Origin: an uncultured Eubacteriales bacterium
Lineage (GTDB): Bacteria > Bacillota > Clostridia > Christensenellales > Aristaeellaceae
Assembly: GCA_902782795.1 (NCBI GenBank)
Contig: CACZOT010000064.1
Coordinates: 1-6,414, forward strand
Direction of reading: 5' to 3'
DNA length: 6,414 nucleotides
Positions 1-5,672 of this stretch are shown in pieces. The translations under genes were made by a program, and so were the position numbers. The notes below the pieces were generated by a model. The model did not search any database, was not told the DNA's origin, and saw only the letters and a list, made by a program, of their open reading frames with translations. Numbering within the stretch: the first letter of the stretch is position 1; every line of letters begins with the position of its first letter.

Positions 1-120
1 CGCGCGGGTTTCGGGCGGCAATACCTTCGGTTTGCTCGCCCTCTGCCCTCCCTTTCGGTCGGGCGCTCCTACAATCAAAACCGGCTACCGCCAGTCGGGC
101 CTTTCAGGCCCTCCCTCTGC

Positions 121-174
121 AGGTCCAGGGGCGGAGCCCCCGGCGGAACCTCAAAAAGGACAGAGCCCCGCCGT
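121..174 (-). repeat. GC-rich hairpin repeat, copy R1 (partial)
   Basis: The plus strand shows GGGGC-GGA-GCCCC (128-140), a hairpin with a three-base loop, and further right GAGCCCCGCCGT (163-174), a 12-base stretch repeated exactly at 4260-4271. Read on the minus strand the hairpin is GGGGC-TCC-GCCCC, the same core as in the copy at 4044-4118. It lies just past the stop codon of the glycosyltransferase gene. The second and third hairpins of the fuller copies are not clearly present, though GGGCC-TTTCA-GGCCC at 97-111 could be a diverged remnant. Apart from this I see no gene or promoter in 1-189, and no hairpin plus T-tract that would be a canonical terminator for the gene at 190. Confidence 0.55.
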
Positions 175-189
175 AGCCCCCGGACTCGG

Positions 190-1236
190 CTACTTCGTGA
201 TCTTGCGGAACACGAAGCGCTCCTGCACCTTGTAGTTACAGATAAAGAGGATCACGTCGGCGATGACCTTGGCGACGATATACGGCATCCCGATCACGAG
301 GTGGAACAGGCGAATCAGCTGCACGCTCAGGAGCGCCACGATCACCACCAGGACGTAATACTTGACGATGGCGAAGCGGTTCTCCTTGTCGTTTTTGAAG
401 ACGAGATTCTTGTTGATGATGAAATTCACCAGCGAGGAAACCGCGCGCGCGCCGTAGGTGGGGATGGCGATGCTGCTCGGGAAGAACAGGCGCAGGATGA
501 TGGCCAGGGCGTAATCCACCAAAAAGGCGATGATGGAGGAGCCCGCGTACTTGGCAAACTGCCGGAAGAGCAGCTTGTAGATGCGCATGCCGTCCTTGAG
601 GGCGTTGAAGTGGCTGGACTTGTTGTCGTCGATGTAGATCGTCTCGATCTCGATCTCCTTGACCGGCACGCGCTCCCGCTTGGCGATGACGAGCATGTTC
701 ATCTCGTATTCGTAGCGGTCGCCCTCGATCTCGGAGAAGCGCTCGAGCGTGCTCGGCGGCAGGACGCGCAGGCCCGTCTGCGTATCGTTGATCCACAGGC
801 CGGTGGTCAGCCCGAAGACCAGACAGGTGAGCGTGTTGCCCGCGCGCGAACGCGGCGGCATCTGCTTTTTGTCGCGCGAGCCGAGCAGCAGCGCGTCCGG
901 ATACCGGGCGATGCCGTCCGCAACCTTGCGGATATCCTGCGGACGGTGCTGGCCGTCGGCGTCCGCCGTCACGACCCAGCTGCGCGGGGCTTCCTTGGCG
1001 ATGTATTTCAGGCCCGTCTTCAGCGCCGCGCCCTTGCCGCGGTTCACCTCGTGCGTGAGCACGACCGCGCCCTGCTCCCGCGCTTTGGCGAAGAAGGGAG
1101 CGAACGGCTCGCCGCCGCCGTCGTCCACCACGACGATGTGGCCGAAGCCCGCCGCGTGGAGATCGTCGATCAGCGCGTTCAGCTTATCGTCCGGCTTGTA
1201 GGCCGGGATGAGGATCTGCAGGTTCTCGTATGCCAT
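190..1236 (-). CDS. Glycosyltransferase family 2 / GtrA fusion membrane protein
   Basis: This 348-residue protein joins two domains. Residues about 5-215 form a GT-A fold of the dolichol-phosphate mannosyltransferase type: VVVDDG around D38-D39 binds the nucleotide sugar, ADADGQH (D92, D94) is the metal-binding DxD-like motif, and DTQTGLR (151-157) is typical of this group. Residues about 228-345 form a GtrA-like domain with four predicted membrane helices (about 231-251, 262-279, 291-311, 316-336) and the usual ending CNYKVQERFVFRK. From the families one expects transfer of a sugar from UDP- or GDP-sugar to undecaprenyl phosphate on the cytoplasmic face, then GtrA-assisted translocation for decoration of a wall polymer; the sugar cannot be read from sequence. 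The start at 1236 is supported by GGGAGG four bases upstream and by the conserved domain beginning at residue 6. It is probably monocistronic, with its own promoter at 1288-1296. Confidence 0.93.
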   Translation of the reverse strand: MAYENLQILIPAYKPDDKLNALIDDLHAAGFGHIVVVDDGGGEPFAPFFAKAREQGAVVLTHEVNRGKGAALKTGLKYIAKEAPRSWVVTADADGQHRPQDIRKVADGIARYPDALLLGSRDKKQMPPRSRAGNTLTCLVFGLTTGLWINDTQTGLRVLPPSTLERFSEIEGDRYEYEMNMLVIAKRERVPVKEIEIETIYIDDNKSSHFNALKDGMRIYKLLFRQFAKYAGSSIIAFLVDYALAIILRLFFPSSIAIPTYGARAVSSLVNFIINKNLVFKNDKENRFAIVKYYVLVVIVALLSVQLIRLFHLVIGMPYIVAKVIADVILFICNYKVQERFVFRKITK

Positions 1237-1287
1237 GTGGCCTCCCGTATCTCTCGGAGCCTGACGGCCCCGCTCTTGCGCCTTGCT

Positions 1288-1296
1288 ATTATAGCA
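1288..1296 (-). promoter_or_regulatory. Extended -10 promoter of the glycosyltransferase gene
   Basis: On the minus strand the sequence reads TGC-TATAAT (1296 down to 1288), a perfect -10 box with the TGn extension. No good -35 box lies 16-19 bases upstream (about 1311-1316 reads TAGCGC), as expected when an extended -10 compensates. Transcription would start near 1281, giving a leader of about 45 bases before the ATG at 1236. Confidence 0.65.
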
Positions 1297-1315
1297 CAGA
1301 TTCCCCGCCCGCGCT

Positions 1316-1388
1316 ACAGGGGAGCGCCGCGCCCTGTCAGAGGGAATGATTCCACCTGGACCCCCTCACTTGGGGGGATTTCAGAATC
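1316..1388 (+). repeat. Three-hairpin intergenic repeat, copy R2
   Basis: Three consecutive hairpins occur here. The first is ACAGGG...CCCTGT (1316-1321 with 1332-1337). The second has arms CAGAGGGAAT and ATTCCACCTG around G1348, with 8 of 10 positions pairing. The third is CCCCC-loop-GGGGG (1361-1365 with 1372-1376), followed by GAATC. Copy R3 (4044-4118) has the same order and shares GGGAATGATTCC, the CCCC-TCA-x-TT-x-GGGG hairpin and the trailing GAATC. R2 sits between two minus-strand genes and its left edge touches the -35 region of the glycosyltransferase promoter. In the rest of the gap (1389-1498) I see no gene and no canonical terminator for the hydrolase gene. Confidence 0.6.
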
Positions 1389-1498
1389 CATACTCCCGCA
1401 CCTTATTGAAAGGATGCCGGAGCATGCAGCAGGGGCGCAGGGAACCGAACCTCCCTTGCCCGCACCCGGCAGATTCCCCCCACCGAAACGTACCCTGC

Positions 1499-2458
1499 TC
1501 AGCACAGCCCGGCCGCGTCCTCTCCCCCCGCCCGCAAAAGCGCCTGGAGCTTGAGGGTATAGCCCTCGGGATCGAGCAGGTAGCTCATGCCGTGCTCCGC
1601 TCCGGGCACGAGGAAGATATCCTTCGGCGCGCGGCAGGCCTTGAAGTTTCGCTCGCTCATGGCGCTGGGCACGAGGGTATCGGCAAGGCCGTGGGCGAAG
1701 AGCACGGGCGCGCGCATCGCCGCTGCGCCCTCCGTCGCGGAGGCGGCGCGCAGATCGAACCCGGCCAGAAGGCGCGCCCAAAGGCGCACGAGCGGCAGTA
1801 GCGGGAAGGGACGCATGCGCATGCGGTCCACGAGCACATGGCGCAGCTCGTCCTCGGGTGTGGTGTATCCGCAATCCGCCACCACGCCCGCGAGCGAAGC
1901 GGGCATCTCCCGCGCGCCGGCCATGAGCACCGTGGCCGCGCCCATGGAGACGCCGTCCAGATAGATGGGCAGACTCACGCGCCGCTCGAGCTCGAGGGCC
2001 CAGTCCGCCACGTCCTGGCTCTCCAGGGCGCCGAAGGTGATGTATCGCCCCTCGCTCTGGCCGTGGGCGCGCTGATCGATGAGGAGCAGGCTCGATCCCA
2101 TTTCGAAGATGGGCCGGGCCGCGGCGCTGAAATCCCGCGCGCCGCTGGAGCGGTACCCATGGGCGAGGAGGAAGACCCTCTTCGCCCCCGGCGCGGGCAG
2201 GTAGCGCGCCCGCAGGCGCAGGCCGTCGCGGCTGCGGATGGTCCACTCCTCCCAGGGCTGCTTGTCGATCCAGGCGCGGCCCGCGTCCATCACGTCCTGA
2301 TACTCCATAAGGCGCAGACTGAAGGCGTCCGGCCCGCGCCGCGCCGAGGCGCGCCGGAAGGGGCCGCCCTCCCGGTCGCAGGCCAGGAGGAAAAAGCAAT
2401 ACGACGCCCCGATCAGCGCCAGGAGCATGACGATCGCCAACACCGCCGCCCAGATCAT
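1499..2458 (-). CDS. Membrane-anchored alpha/beta hydrolase
   Basis: This 319-residue protein begins with a hydrophobic segment (about 3-26) that reads as an uncleaved signal anchor, so the catalytic domain (about 70-312) is probably extracytoplasmic. The fold signatures are clear: HGY at 100-102 for the oxyanion region, the nucleophile elbow G-V-S-M-G with S171, the acid D260 in HGLADTLVP, and the histidine H289 in AEHGMSY. This is a complete Ser-Asp-His triad in canonical order. It resembles the Bem46/YqkD-type bacterial hydrolases, usually esterases or lipases of unknown substrate; the substrate cannot be inferred. The ATG at 2458 is preferred because the anchor starts at once; its ribosome site (GTGAGG, 10 bases upstream) is weak, and it overlaps a possible eight-codon leader ORF by ATGA. 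It is divergent from the SGNH hydrolase operon. Confidence 0.88.
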   Translation of the reverse strand: MIWAAVLAIVMLLALIGASYCFFLLACDREGGPFRRASARRGPDAFSLRLMEYQDVMDAGRAWIDKQPWEEWTIRSRDGLRLRARYLPAPGAKRVFLLAHGYRSSGARDFSAAARPIFEMGSSLLLIDQRAHGQSEGRYITFGALESQDVADWALELERRVSLPIYLDGVSMGAATVLMAGAREMPASLAGVVADCGYTTPEDELRHVLVDRMRMRPFPLLPLVRLWARLLAGFDLRAASATEGAAAMRAPVLFAHGLADTLVPSAMSERNFKACRAPKDIFLVPGAEHGMSYLLDPEGYTLKLQALLRAGGEDAAGLC

Positions 2459-2481
2459 CCCCGTGCCGCCTCACTTTCCAT
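2455..2481 (-). other. Possible 8-codon leader ORF overlapping the hydrolase start
   Basis: An ATG at 2481 opens the short frame MESEAARG, whose TGA overlaps the hydrolase ATG as ATGA (2458-2455). It would be the first AUG of a transcript from the TATAAT box at 2502-2497. Its own ribosome site is poor, so it may simply be chance. If translated it could couple ribosomes to the weakly initiated hydrolase gene. Confidence 0.2.
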
Positions 2482-2496
2482 GAGTATTCCCGGTCC

Positions 2497-2525
2497 ATTA
2501 TATCTCCTTTGGGCGGCTCTGAAAA
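2497..2525 (-). promoter_or_regulatory. Promoter of the alpha/beta hydrolase gene
   Basis: On the minus strand TTTTCA (2525-2520, four of six matches to TTGACA) is followed after 17 bases by a perfect TATAAT (2502-2497). Transcription would start near 2490, about 30 bases before the ATG at 2458. AAAGGAG just upstream of the box mimics a ribosome site for an ATG at 2498, but that ATG would lie inside the -10 element and its frame is a shadow of the hydrolase. Confidence 0.55.
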
Positions 2526-2548
2526 GAAAGAACTCTCTTGCGCCGCCC
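2511..2548. promoter_or_regulatory. Inverted repeat spanning divergent -35 boxes (candidate operator)
   Basis: GGGCGGC (2511-2517) and GCCGCCC (2542-2548) are a perfect 7-base inverted repeat with a 24-base spacer. The two arms enclose the -35 regions of both divergent promoters (2520-2525 and 2538-2543). The position suits a regulator that controls both directions. In DNA this GC-rich a 7-base repeat may be chance. Confidence 0.25.
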
Positions 2549-2565
2549 GCGCCGCGCGGTATAAT
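2538..2565 (+). promoter_or_regulatory. Promoter of the SGNH hydrolase-phosphatase operon
   Basis: TTGCGC (2538-2543) and a perfect TATAAT (2560-2565) are separated by 16 bases, a sigma-A-type promoter. Transcription would start near 2572, leaving a leader of about 33 bases that carries the ribosome site GGGAGG at 2591-2596. Confidence 0.65.
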
Positions 2566-2604
2566 AAGAGAGGACCACTCTTTTACGAACGGGAGGATGC
2601 CACC

Positions 2605-3252
2605 ATGCTGTTCACCAAGGGAGAAAAGATCCTCTTCATCGGCGATTCCATTTCCGATTACAACCGCGCCAAGCCCGTGGGCGAAGGGCTCTTCGGCGCC
2701 CTGGGCACCAGCTGGGTGGCGGACGTCGCCGCGACGCTCGAGGCCGCGCGGCCGGAGCTGGGCCTGCGCTTCGTCAACATGGGCATCGACGGAAACCAGG
2801 TGCGCGATCTGGACAAGCGCTGGCAAAGGGACGTGCTCGATCAGAAGCCGGATTGGGTCTGCGTGCTCATCGGCATCAACGACGTCTGGCGCCAGTTCGA
2901 CAGCCCCACGCGCCCGGAGGAGCACGTGCCCCTGGACGAGTACGAGGCCACCTACGACCGCCTCATCCAGACCACCCTGCGTCAGGCGCGGGGCATGGTC
3001 CTCCTCAGCCCCTATTTCATGGAGCCCAACCGCGCCGATCCCATGCGCGCCCGCATGGACGAGTACGGCGCGGCGGTGAAGCGCCTGGCCGCGAAGCACG
3101 GCCTCACCTTCGTGGATCTCCAGGCCGGGTGGGACTGGCTCTTCCAGTACATGCACCCCTGCAACATCGCCTGGGACCGCATCCACCCCAACCATACGGG
3201 ACATATGCACATCGCCCGCCAGTTCCTGGCCGCGGTGGGCTTCGAGGGCTGA
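2605..3252 (+). CDS. SGNH/GDSL-type hydrolase (esterase/lipase family)
   Basis: This 215-residue protein has all the SGNH blocks: G13-D14-S15 with the nucleophile S15 (FIGDSISD), the block II glycine in NMGIDGNQVRDL (about G63), G90-x-N92-D93 in block III, and D191-x-x-H194 in DRIHPN. It has no signal peptide, so it should be cytoplasmic. The family cleaves ester or acetyl groups from lipids, sugars or xylo-oligosaccharides; the closest style is the acetylxylan-esterase/rhamnogalacturonan acetylesterase-like GDSL group, but the substrate is not determined. The ATG at 2605 was chosen over an upstream ATG at 2509 because GGGAGG lies 8 bases before it, the GDS motif then falls at its usual distance from the N terminus, and the promoter -10 lies between the two ATGs. 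It is the first gene of an operon with the phosphatase, whose start is 3 bases after this stop. Confidence 0.92.
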   Translation: MLFTKGEKILFIGDSISDYNRAKPVGEGLFGALGTSWVADVAATLEAARPELGLRFVNMGIDGNQVRDLDKRWQRDVLDQKPDWVCVLIGINDVWRQFDSPTRPEEHVPLDEYEATYDRLIQTTLRQARGMVLLSPYFMEPNRADPMRARMDEYGAAVKRLAAKHGLTFVDLQAGWDWLFQYMHPCNIAWDRIHPNHTGHMHIARQFLAAVGFEG

Positions 3253-3255
3253 TCT

Positions 3256-4002
3256 ATGGAACGATACGTTTCGCAGCCCCTGCCCCTGGAAGGCGCGGAC
3301 AACGCGCGCGATCTGGGCGGTTACCCCGCCGCGGACGGCAAGACGACCCGGAGCGGCGTCTTCCTGCGCACGGACGGCCTGCAGGATCTCACCCCCGCGG
3401 ATTGCGCGTTCCTGCGCCGCCGGGGCGTGCGCCTGATCCTCGACCTGCGCAGCGACGCCGAGGCCCGGCGCGCGCCTGATCCCGCCATCGAAGGCGTCGC
3501 GTACCGGCGCGTTCCCATCATCGACGACGTCAACTCCCGCGCGGCCCAGGTCGCCGATGGCGATCCGGACAAGGCCGATTTCCCGAAGAATATGGGCGAG
3601 ATCTACGTGGACCGTCTCCGCCACGCGGGGCCTCTCTTCGCCGAGGCGCTGGACGCCCTGGCCTTCTGCCCCGGCGTCGGGCTCTTCCACTGCTCCGCCG
3701 GCAAGGACCGGACCGGCCTGGTGGCCATGCTGCTTCTCAAGCTGTGCGGCGTTTCCGACCGGGACGTCGTGCGCGATTACGCCGTGACCGAAGCCAACAT
3801 GGCAAAAAAATTCGAGGCCCTGCGCGCCCTGATGCGGCGCATGGGCTTGGAGCCCCCCGCGGCCATGTTCTCCTCCGCGCCGGAAAACATGGAGAAGGCC
3901 CTCGCCTGCCTGGACGAGCTCGGCGGGGCCGAAGCCCACCTCCTGCGCAGCGGCCTCTCCCCCGAGGCTGTCGCCGCGATCCGCGCAAAGCTCCTTGGCT
4001 AG
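3256..4002 (+). CDS. Tyrosine-protein phosphatase-like (CX5R, Y_phosphatase3 family)
   Basis: This 248-residue cytoplasmic protein carries the phosphatase P-loop HCSAGKDRTG, with catalytic C146 and R152 in the CX5R signature. Upstream it shows the family's N-terminal block NARDLGGY (16-23), LRTDGL (37-42) and LILDLRSDAEA (60-70), in the order expected of bacterial PtpB/Y_phosphatase3 proteins, and its length fits that family. The lysine inside the loop (C-x-A-G-K-x-R) is shared with PTEN and myotubularin-type phosphoinositide phosphatases, and family members are known to act on phosphotyrosine, phosphoserine or phosphoinositides, so the substrate is open. It follows the SGNH hydrolase by 3 bases; its ribosome site GAGGG (3244-3248) lies inside the end of that gene, so translation is probably coupled. 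The shared operon suggests a common substrate or pathway, which is inference. Confidence 0.9.
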   Translation: MERYVSQPLPLEGADNARDLGGYPAADGKTTRSGVFLRTDGLQDLTPADCAFLRRRGVRLILDLRSDAEARRAPDPAIEGVAYRRVPIIDDVNSRAAQVADGDPDKADFPKNMGEIYVDRLRHAGPLFAEALDALAFCPGVGLFHCSAGKDRTGLVAMLLLKLCGVSDRDVVRDYAVTEANMAKKFEALRALMRRMGLEPPAAMFSSAPENMEKALACLDELGGAEAHLLRSGLSPEAVAAIRAKLLG

Positions 4003-4003
4003 A

Positions 4004-4084
4004 GGGAGGGAGTACGCCATGGGCTCTGCGTCCTCGTCCTCTGGCAGAGGGCTCCGCCCTCTGCGCTCCTGCCAGGGGGAATGA
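4004..4084 (+). other. Orphan ribosome site and start codon, 21-codon ORF
   Basis: Directly after the phosphatase stop, GGGAGG (4004-4009) is placed 9 bases before an ATG at 4019. The frame runs only 21 codons (MGSASSSSGRGLRPLRSCQGE) and ends at 4084 inside repeat copy R3. The signals are as good as those of the real genes nearby, but the peptide is low complexity and mostly repeat-encoded. It may be the remnant of a lost third operon gene whose body was replaced by the repeat, or chance. Confidence 0.2.
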
Positions 4085-4118
4085 TTCCCCCTGCGCCCCT
4101 CAATTAGGGGAAAGAATC
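4044..4118 (+). repeat. Three-hairpin intergenic repeat, copy R3 (best preserved)
   Basis: Three hairpins follow each other. GCAGAGGGC-TCC-GCCCTCTGC (4044-4064) is a perfect 9-base stem with a 3-base loop. CAGGGGGAAT (4073-4082) and ATTCCCCCTG (4084-4093) are perfect 10-base arms around one central G. CCCCT-CAATT-AGGGG (4096-4110) is a 5-base stem, and GAATC ends the unit. R2 has the same order in the same orientation. R3 lies between the phosphatase stop and the operon terminator, so it is transcribed as the 3' untranslated region. Confidence 0.65.
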
Positions 4119-4124
4119 ATAAAC

Positions 4125-4171
4125 AGGCTCCTGTATCCTATCGCAAGGAAACAGGAGCCTTTCTCTTTTTT
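4125..4171 (+). terminator. Rho-independent terminator of the SGNH-phosphatase operon
   Basis: AGGCTCCTGT (4125-4134) and ACAGGAGCCT (4151-4160) form a perfect 10-base stem. After one A-A mismatch, TCCT/AGGA (4136-4139 with 4146-4149) adds four pairs around a six-base loop. The T-rich tail TTCTCTTTTTT (4161-4171) follows at once. The tail is only on the plus side, so it ends the plus-strand operon, about 120 bases after the phosphatase stop. Confidence 0.9.
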
Positions 4172-4199
4172 CGAGAGAACAGCCATGTTTGTGTTTAGC

Positions 4200-4271
4200 A
4201 GAATTCCCCCAATAAGGGATTCTTGAGGGCCCCCGGACCCTTAAGCGGGGTGCGGGGCGGAGCCCCGCCGT
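4200..4271 (-). repeat. Three-hairpin intergenic repeat, copy R4 (minus orientation)
   Basis: Read on the minus strand the order is GCGGGGC-TCC-GCCCCGC (4268-4252, a perfect 7-base stem), then an imperfect AGGGTCC/GGGCCCT hairpin (about 4243-4226), then AGAATCCC-loop-GGGGG with AATTCT (4223-4200). This is the same three-part plan as R3, with the same TCC loop in hairpin 1. The 12 bases GAGCCCCGCCGT (4260-4271, plus strand) recur exactly in R1. It lies past the 3' end of the membrane protein gene at 4308 and may serve as its transcript end, although no T-tract follows. Confidence 0.55.
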
Positions 4272-4307
4272 GACCCAAACCGGGCAAACCCCTGGCGCGG
4301 CCCCGCT

Positions 4308-5672
4308 CTACTCCACTCTCTCGCAGCGGATAGGCGCGCAGATCGTCCCGCCGGATGCGGAGGCGGGATCGTTGGTGGTCTCCTCGACGGCGAGCAGGAG
4401 CACAGCGGGGATCTCCTCGGCGGTCTGCATGCGCAGTGTCTGCGTGCGCAGCAGACGGCGCCCGGCGTCCACGGTCACGAAGGAATCGACCTCCTGCCAG
4501 TCGATGGAGGCGGTGGCGATCTCGCCGCCCCGCTCGTCCAGGGGATGAAAGCGCACGCGTCGTTCGAGCCTGCCGCAGACGGGGCAGCGGGAGAATCCGG
4601 CTGCATCGAAATCCTCCGGGCAGAGCAGCGCTTCCAGCCCTTCGAGCAGCGCGCAGCCGGGATCCAGGTGGATGTAGGGCGAGCCCTCGGCGCGATACCA
4701 CTCCTCTTCCACGCCGCTCGCGTCGTTGGAGACGCAGAACGGGCAGGCGCGCTTGCCGGTCAGATCCTCCAGCACGGCGGCGTTTTTCATGCCCTGGCAG
4801 TTTGGATCGGTGTGAAAGAAGGTGCCGTGGGGCGTGCCGTAGAGGGGCTGGTCCACGCGCGCGCCGTCCAGGATGTACTCGATGGTGAGGACGGCCTCCA
4901 AATCGGTATAATCCGCGCGGAGGGAGACGAACTCCAGCCCGGCGGCCCCGGCTTCTTCGGCGTCCGGCGTGAAGGCGGCGCTGCGGGCGCTCCTGGTCTG
5001 GGGGATGCGCACGATGAGCTCCAGCTCCTCCTCGAAGGCGTCCCCGCTGGTCTCGCGCGGCCCGGAGAACCTGTTCCCGGGAACGGGCACGGGAATGGAG
5101 CAGTCCGCTTCGATCTCTTCCGGCGGCGTTTCGCGCAGGAGCGCTTCCATGTAGATGCGGCAGGTCACGCCCTCAGGGAGCTCCGGCCCTTCGGTGAAGC
5201 AGTGTCTGATGAGATCATACGCCAGGTCGACCCGGCCCTCCTCGGCCATGCCCGCGTGGCCGATCCCGACGCCGCACGAGTAGTACGGCAATGGCGCGTC
5301 TTCGGGCACGGTCACGTCCAGCATGAGCAGCACGTTCGGGCCGGTGTAGACAGCCTCGCTGAGGCGCAGGCGGTAGCCGTACTTCTCCGCCGAGCCCAGG
5401 TCCCTCTGCACGAGCGCCTGCGCGCTCTCCAGCGGCGCGACGCTCTCGCCTTTTTCGCGGAAGTATTCCAAAATGCCGAATCCGTCCGTAAGCGCGAAGG
5501 CCGTGGCCATCAGGGCCAGGGCGAGGACGAGCGCCAGAGCAAGGCCCAGGCGCGTCCGCGCGGTCTTTTTCACGGGTTTTTCCTCCGCCAGGTGGTCCAG
5601 GGCGTATTCCATCGCCCGGTGGAACCGCTCGCTCGTCGGAGGGACGGCCTTGTCAAAGGGCAGCTGCTTCAT
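4308..5672 (-). CDS. Single-pass membrane protein, putative anti-sigma factor with two H-x4-C...C-x2-C motifs
   Basis: This 454-residue protein has a cytoplasmic N-terminal part of about 40 residues, one membrane helix (about 42-61, RLGLALALVL onward) and a large extracytoplasmic domain. The ATG overlaps the sigma factor's TGA (ATGA, 5672-5669), so the two are translationally coupled; GAGGAGG lies about 10 bases upstream. Topology and position are those of anti-sigma factors paired with ECF sigma factors, although I recognise no zinc-binding anti-sigma motif in the short N-terminus. The ectodomain carries two related motifs: H287-x4-C292-x17-C310-x2-C313 and H335-x4-C340-x22-C363-x2-C366, both with H-x-D-P-x-C and C-P-x-C. 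These look like metal-binding or redox-active knuckles. C351 is an extra cysteine in the second copy. Residues 65-280 resemble nothing I can name firmly; a DUF4179-like extracellular region is possible. A frame open upstream to 6335 runs out of phase through the sigma gene and is not its N-terminus. Confidence 0.85.
   Translation of the reverse strand: MKQLPFDKAVPPTSERFHRAMEYALDHLAEEKPVKKTARTRLGLALALVLALALMATAFALTDGFGILEYFREKGESVAPLESAQALVQRDLGSAEKYGYRLRLSEAVYTGPNVLLMLDVTVPEDAPLPYYSCGVGIGHAGMAEEGRVDLAYDLIRHCFTEGPELPEGVTCRIYMEALLRETPPEEIEADCSIPVPVPGNRFSGPRETSGDAFEEELELIVRIPQTRSARSAAFTPDAEEAGAAGLEFVSLRADYTDLEAVLTIEYILDGARVDQPLYGTPHGTFFHTDPNCQGMKNAAVLEDLTGKRACPFCVSNDASGVEEEWYRAEGSPYIHLDPGCALLEGLEALLCPEDFDAAGFSRCPVCGRLERRVRFHPLDERGGEIATASIDWQEVDSFVTVDAGRRLLRTQTLRMQTAEEIPAVLLLAVEETTNDPASASGGTICAPIRCERVE

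Noticed and set aside
173..193. GTAGCC/GGCTAC hairpin over the glycosyltransferase stop codon as a terminator
   Set aside because: The stem is only six pairs with a long loop, and the nearest T-run (five T on the minus strand, 157-153) is more than 12 bases away.
32..235. A 67-codon plus-strand frame
   Set aside because: It runs through repeat R1 and into the antisense of the glycosyltransferase, with no ribosome site and low-complexity composition.
301..1554. A 417-codon plus-strand frame opposite the glycosyltransferase
   Set aside because: It is an antisense shadow, rich in Arg, Ala, Val and Asp, that runs through a promoter and a repeat.
1314..2498. A minus-strand frame starting at 2498 with AAAGGAG upstream
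   Set aside because: The ATG lies in the TATAAT box and the frame is out of phase with the alpha/beta hydrolase, giving an Arg/Gly/Pro-rich shadow.
2455..4020. A 521-codon open frame opposite the SGNH hydrolase and phosphatase
   Set aside because: It is a GC-driven shadow of two genes with intact catalytic motifs; the His/Ala/Gly/Val-rich translation has no recognisable domain.
4185..4226. Short plus-strand frame MFVFSRIPPIRDS after the terminator
   Set aside because: It has no ribosome site, lies downstream of a strong terminator and overlaps repeat R4.
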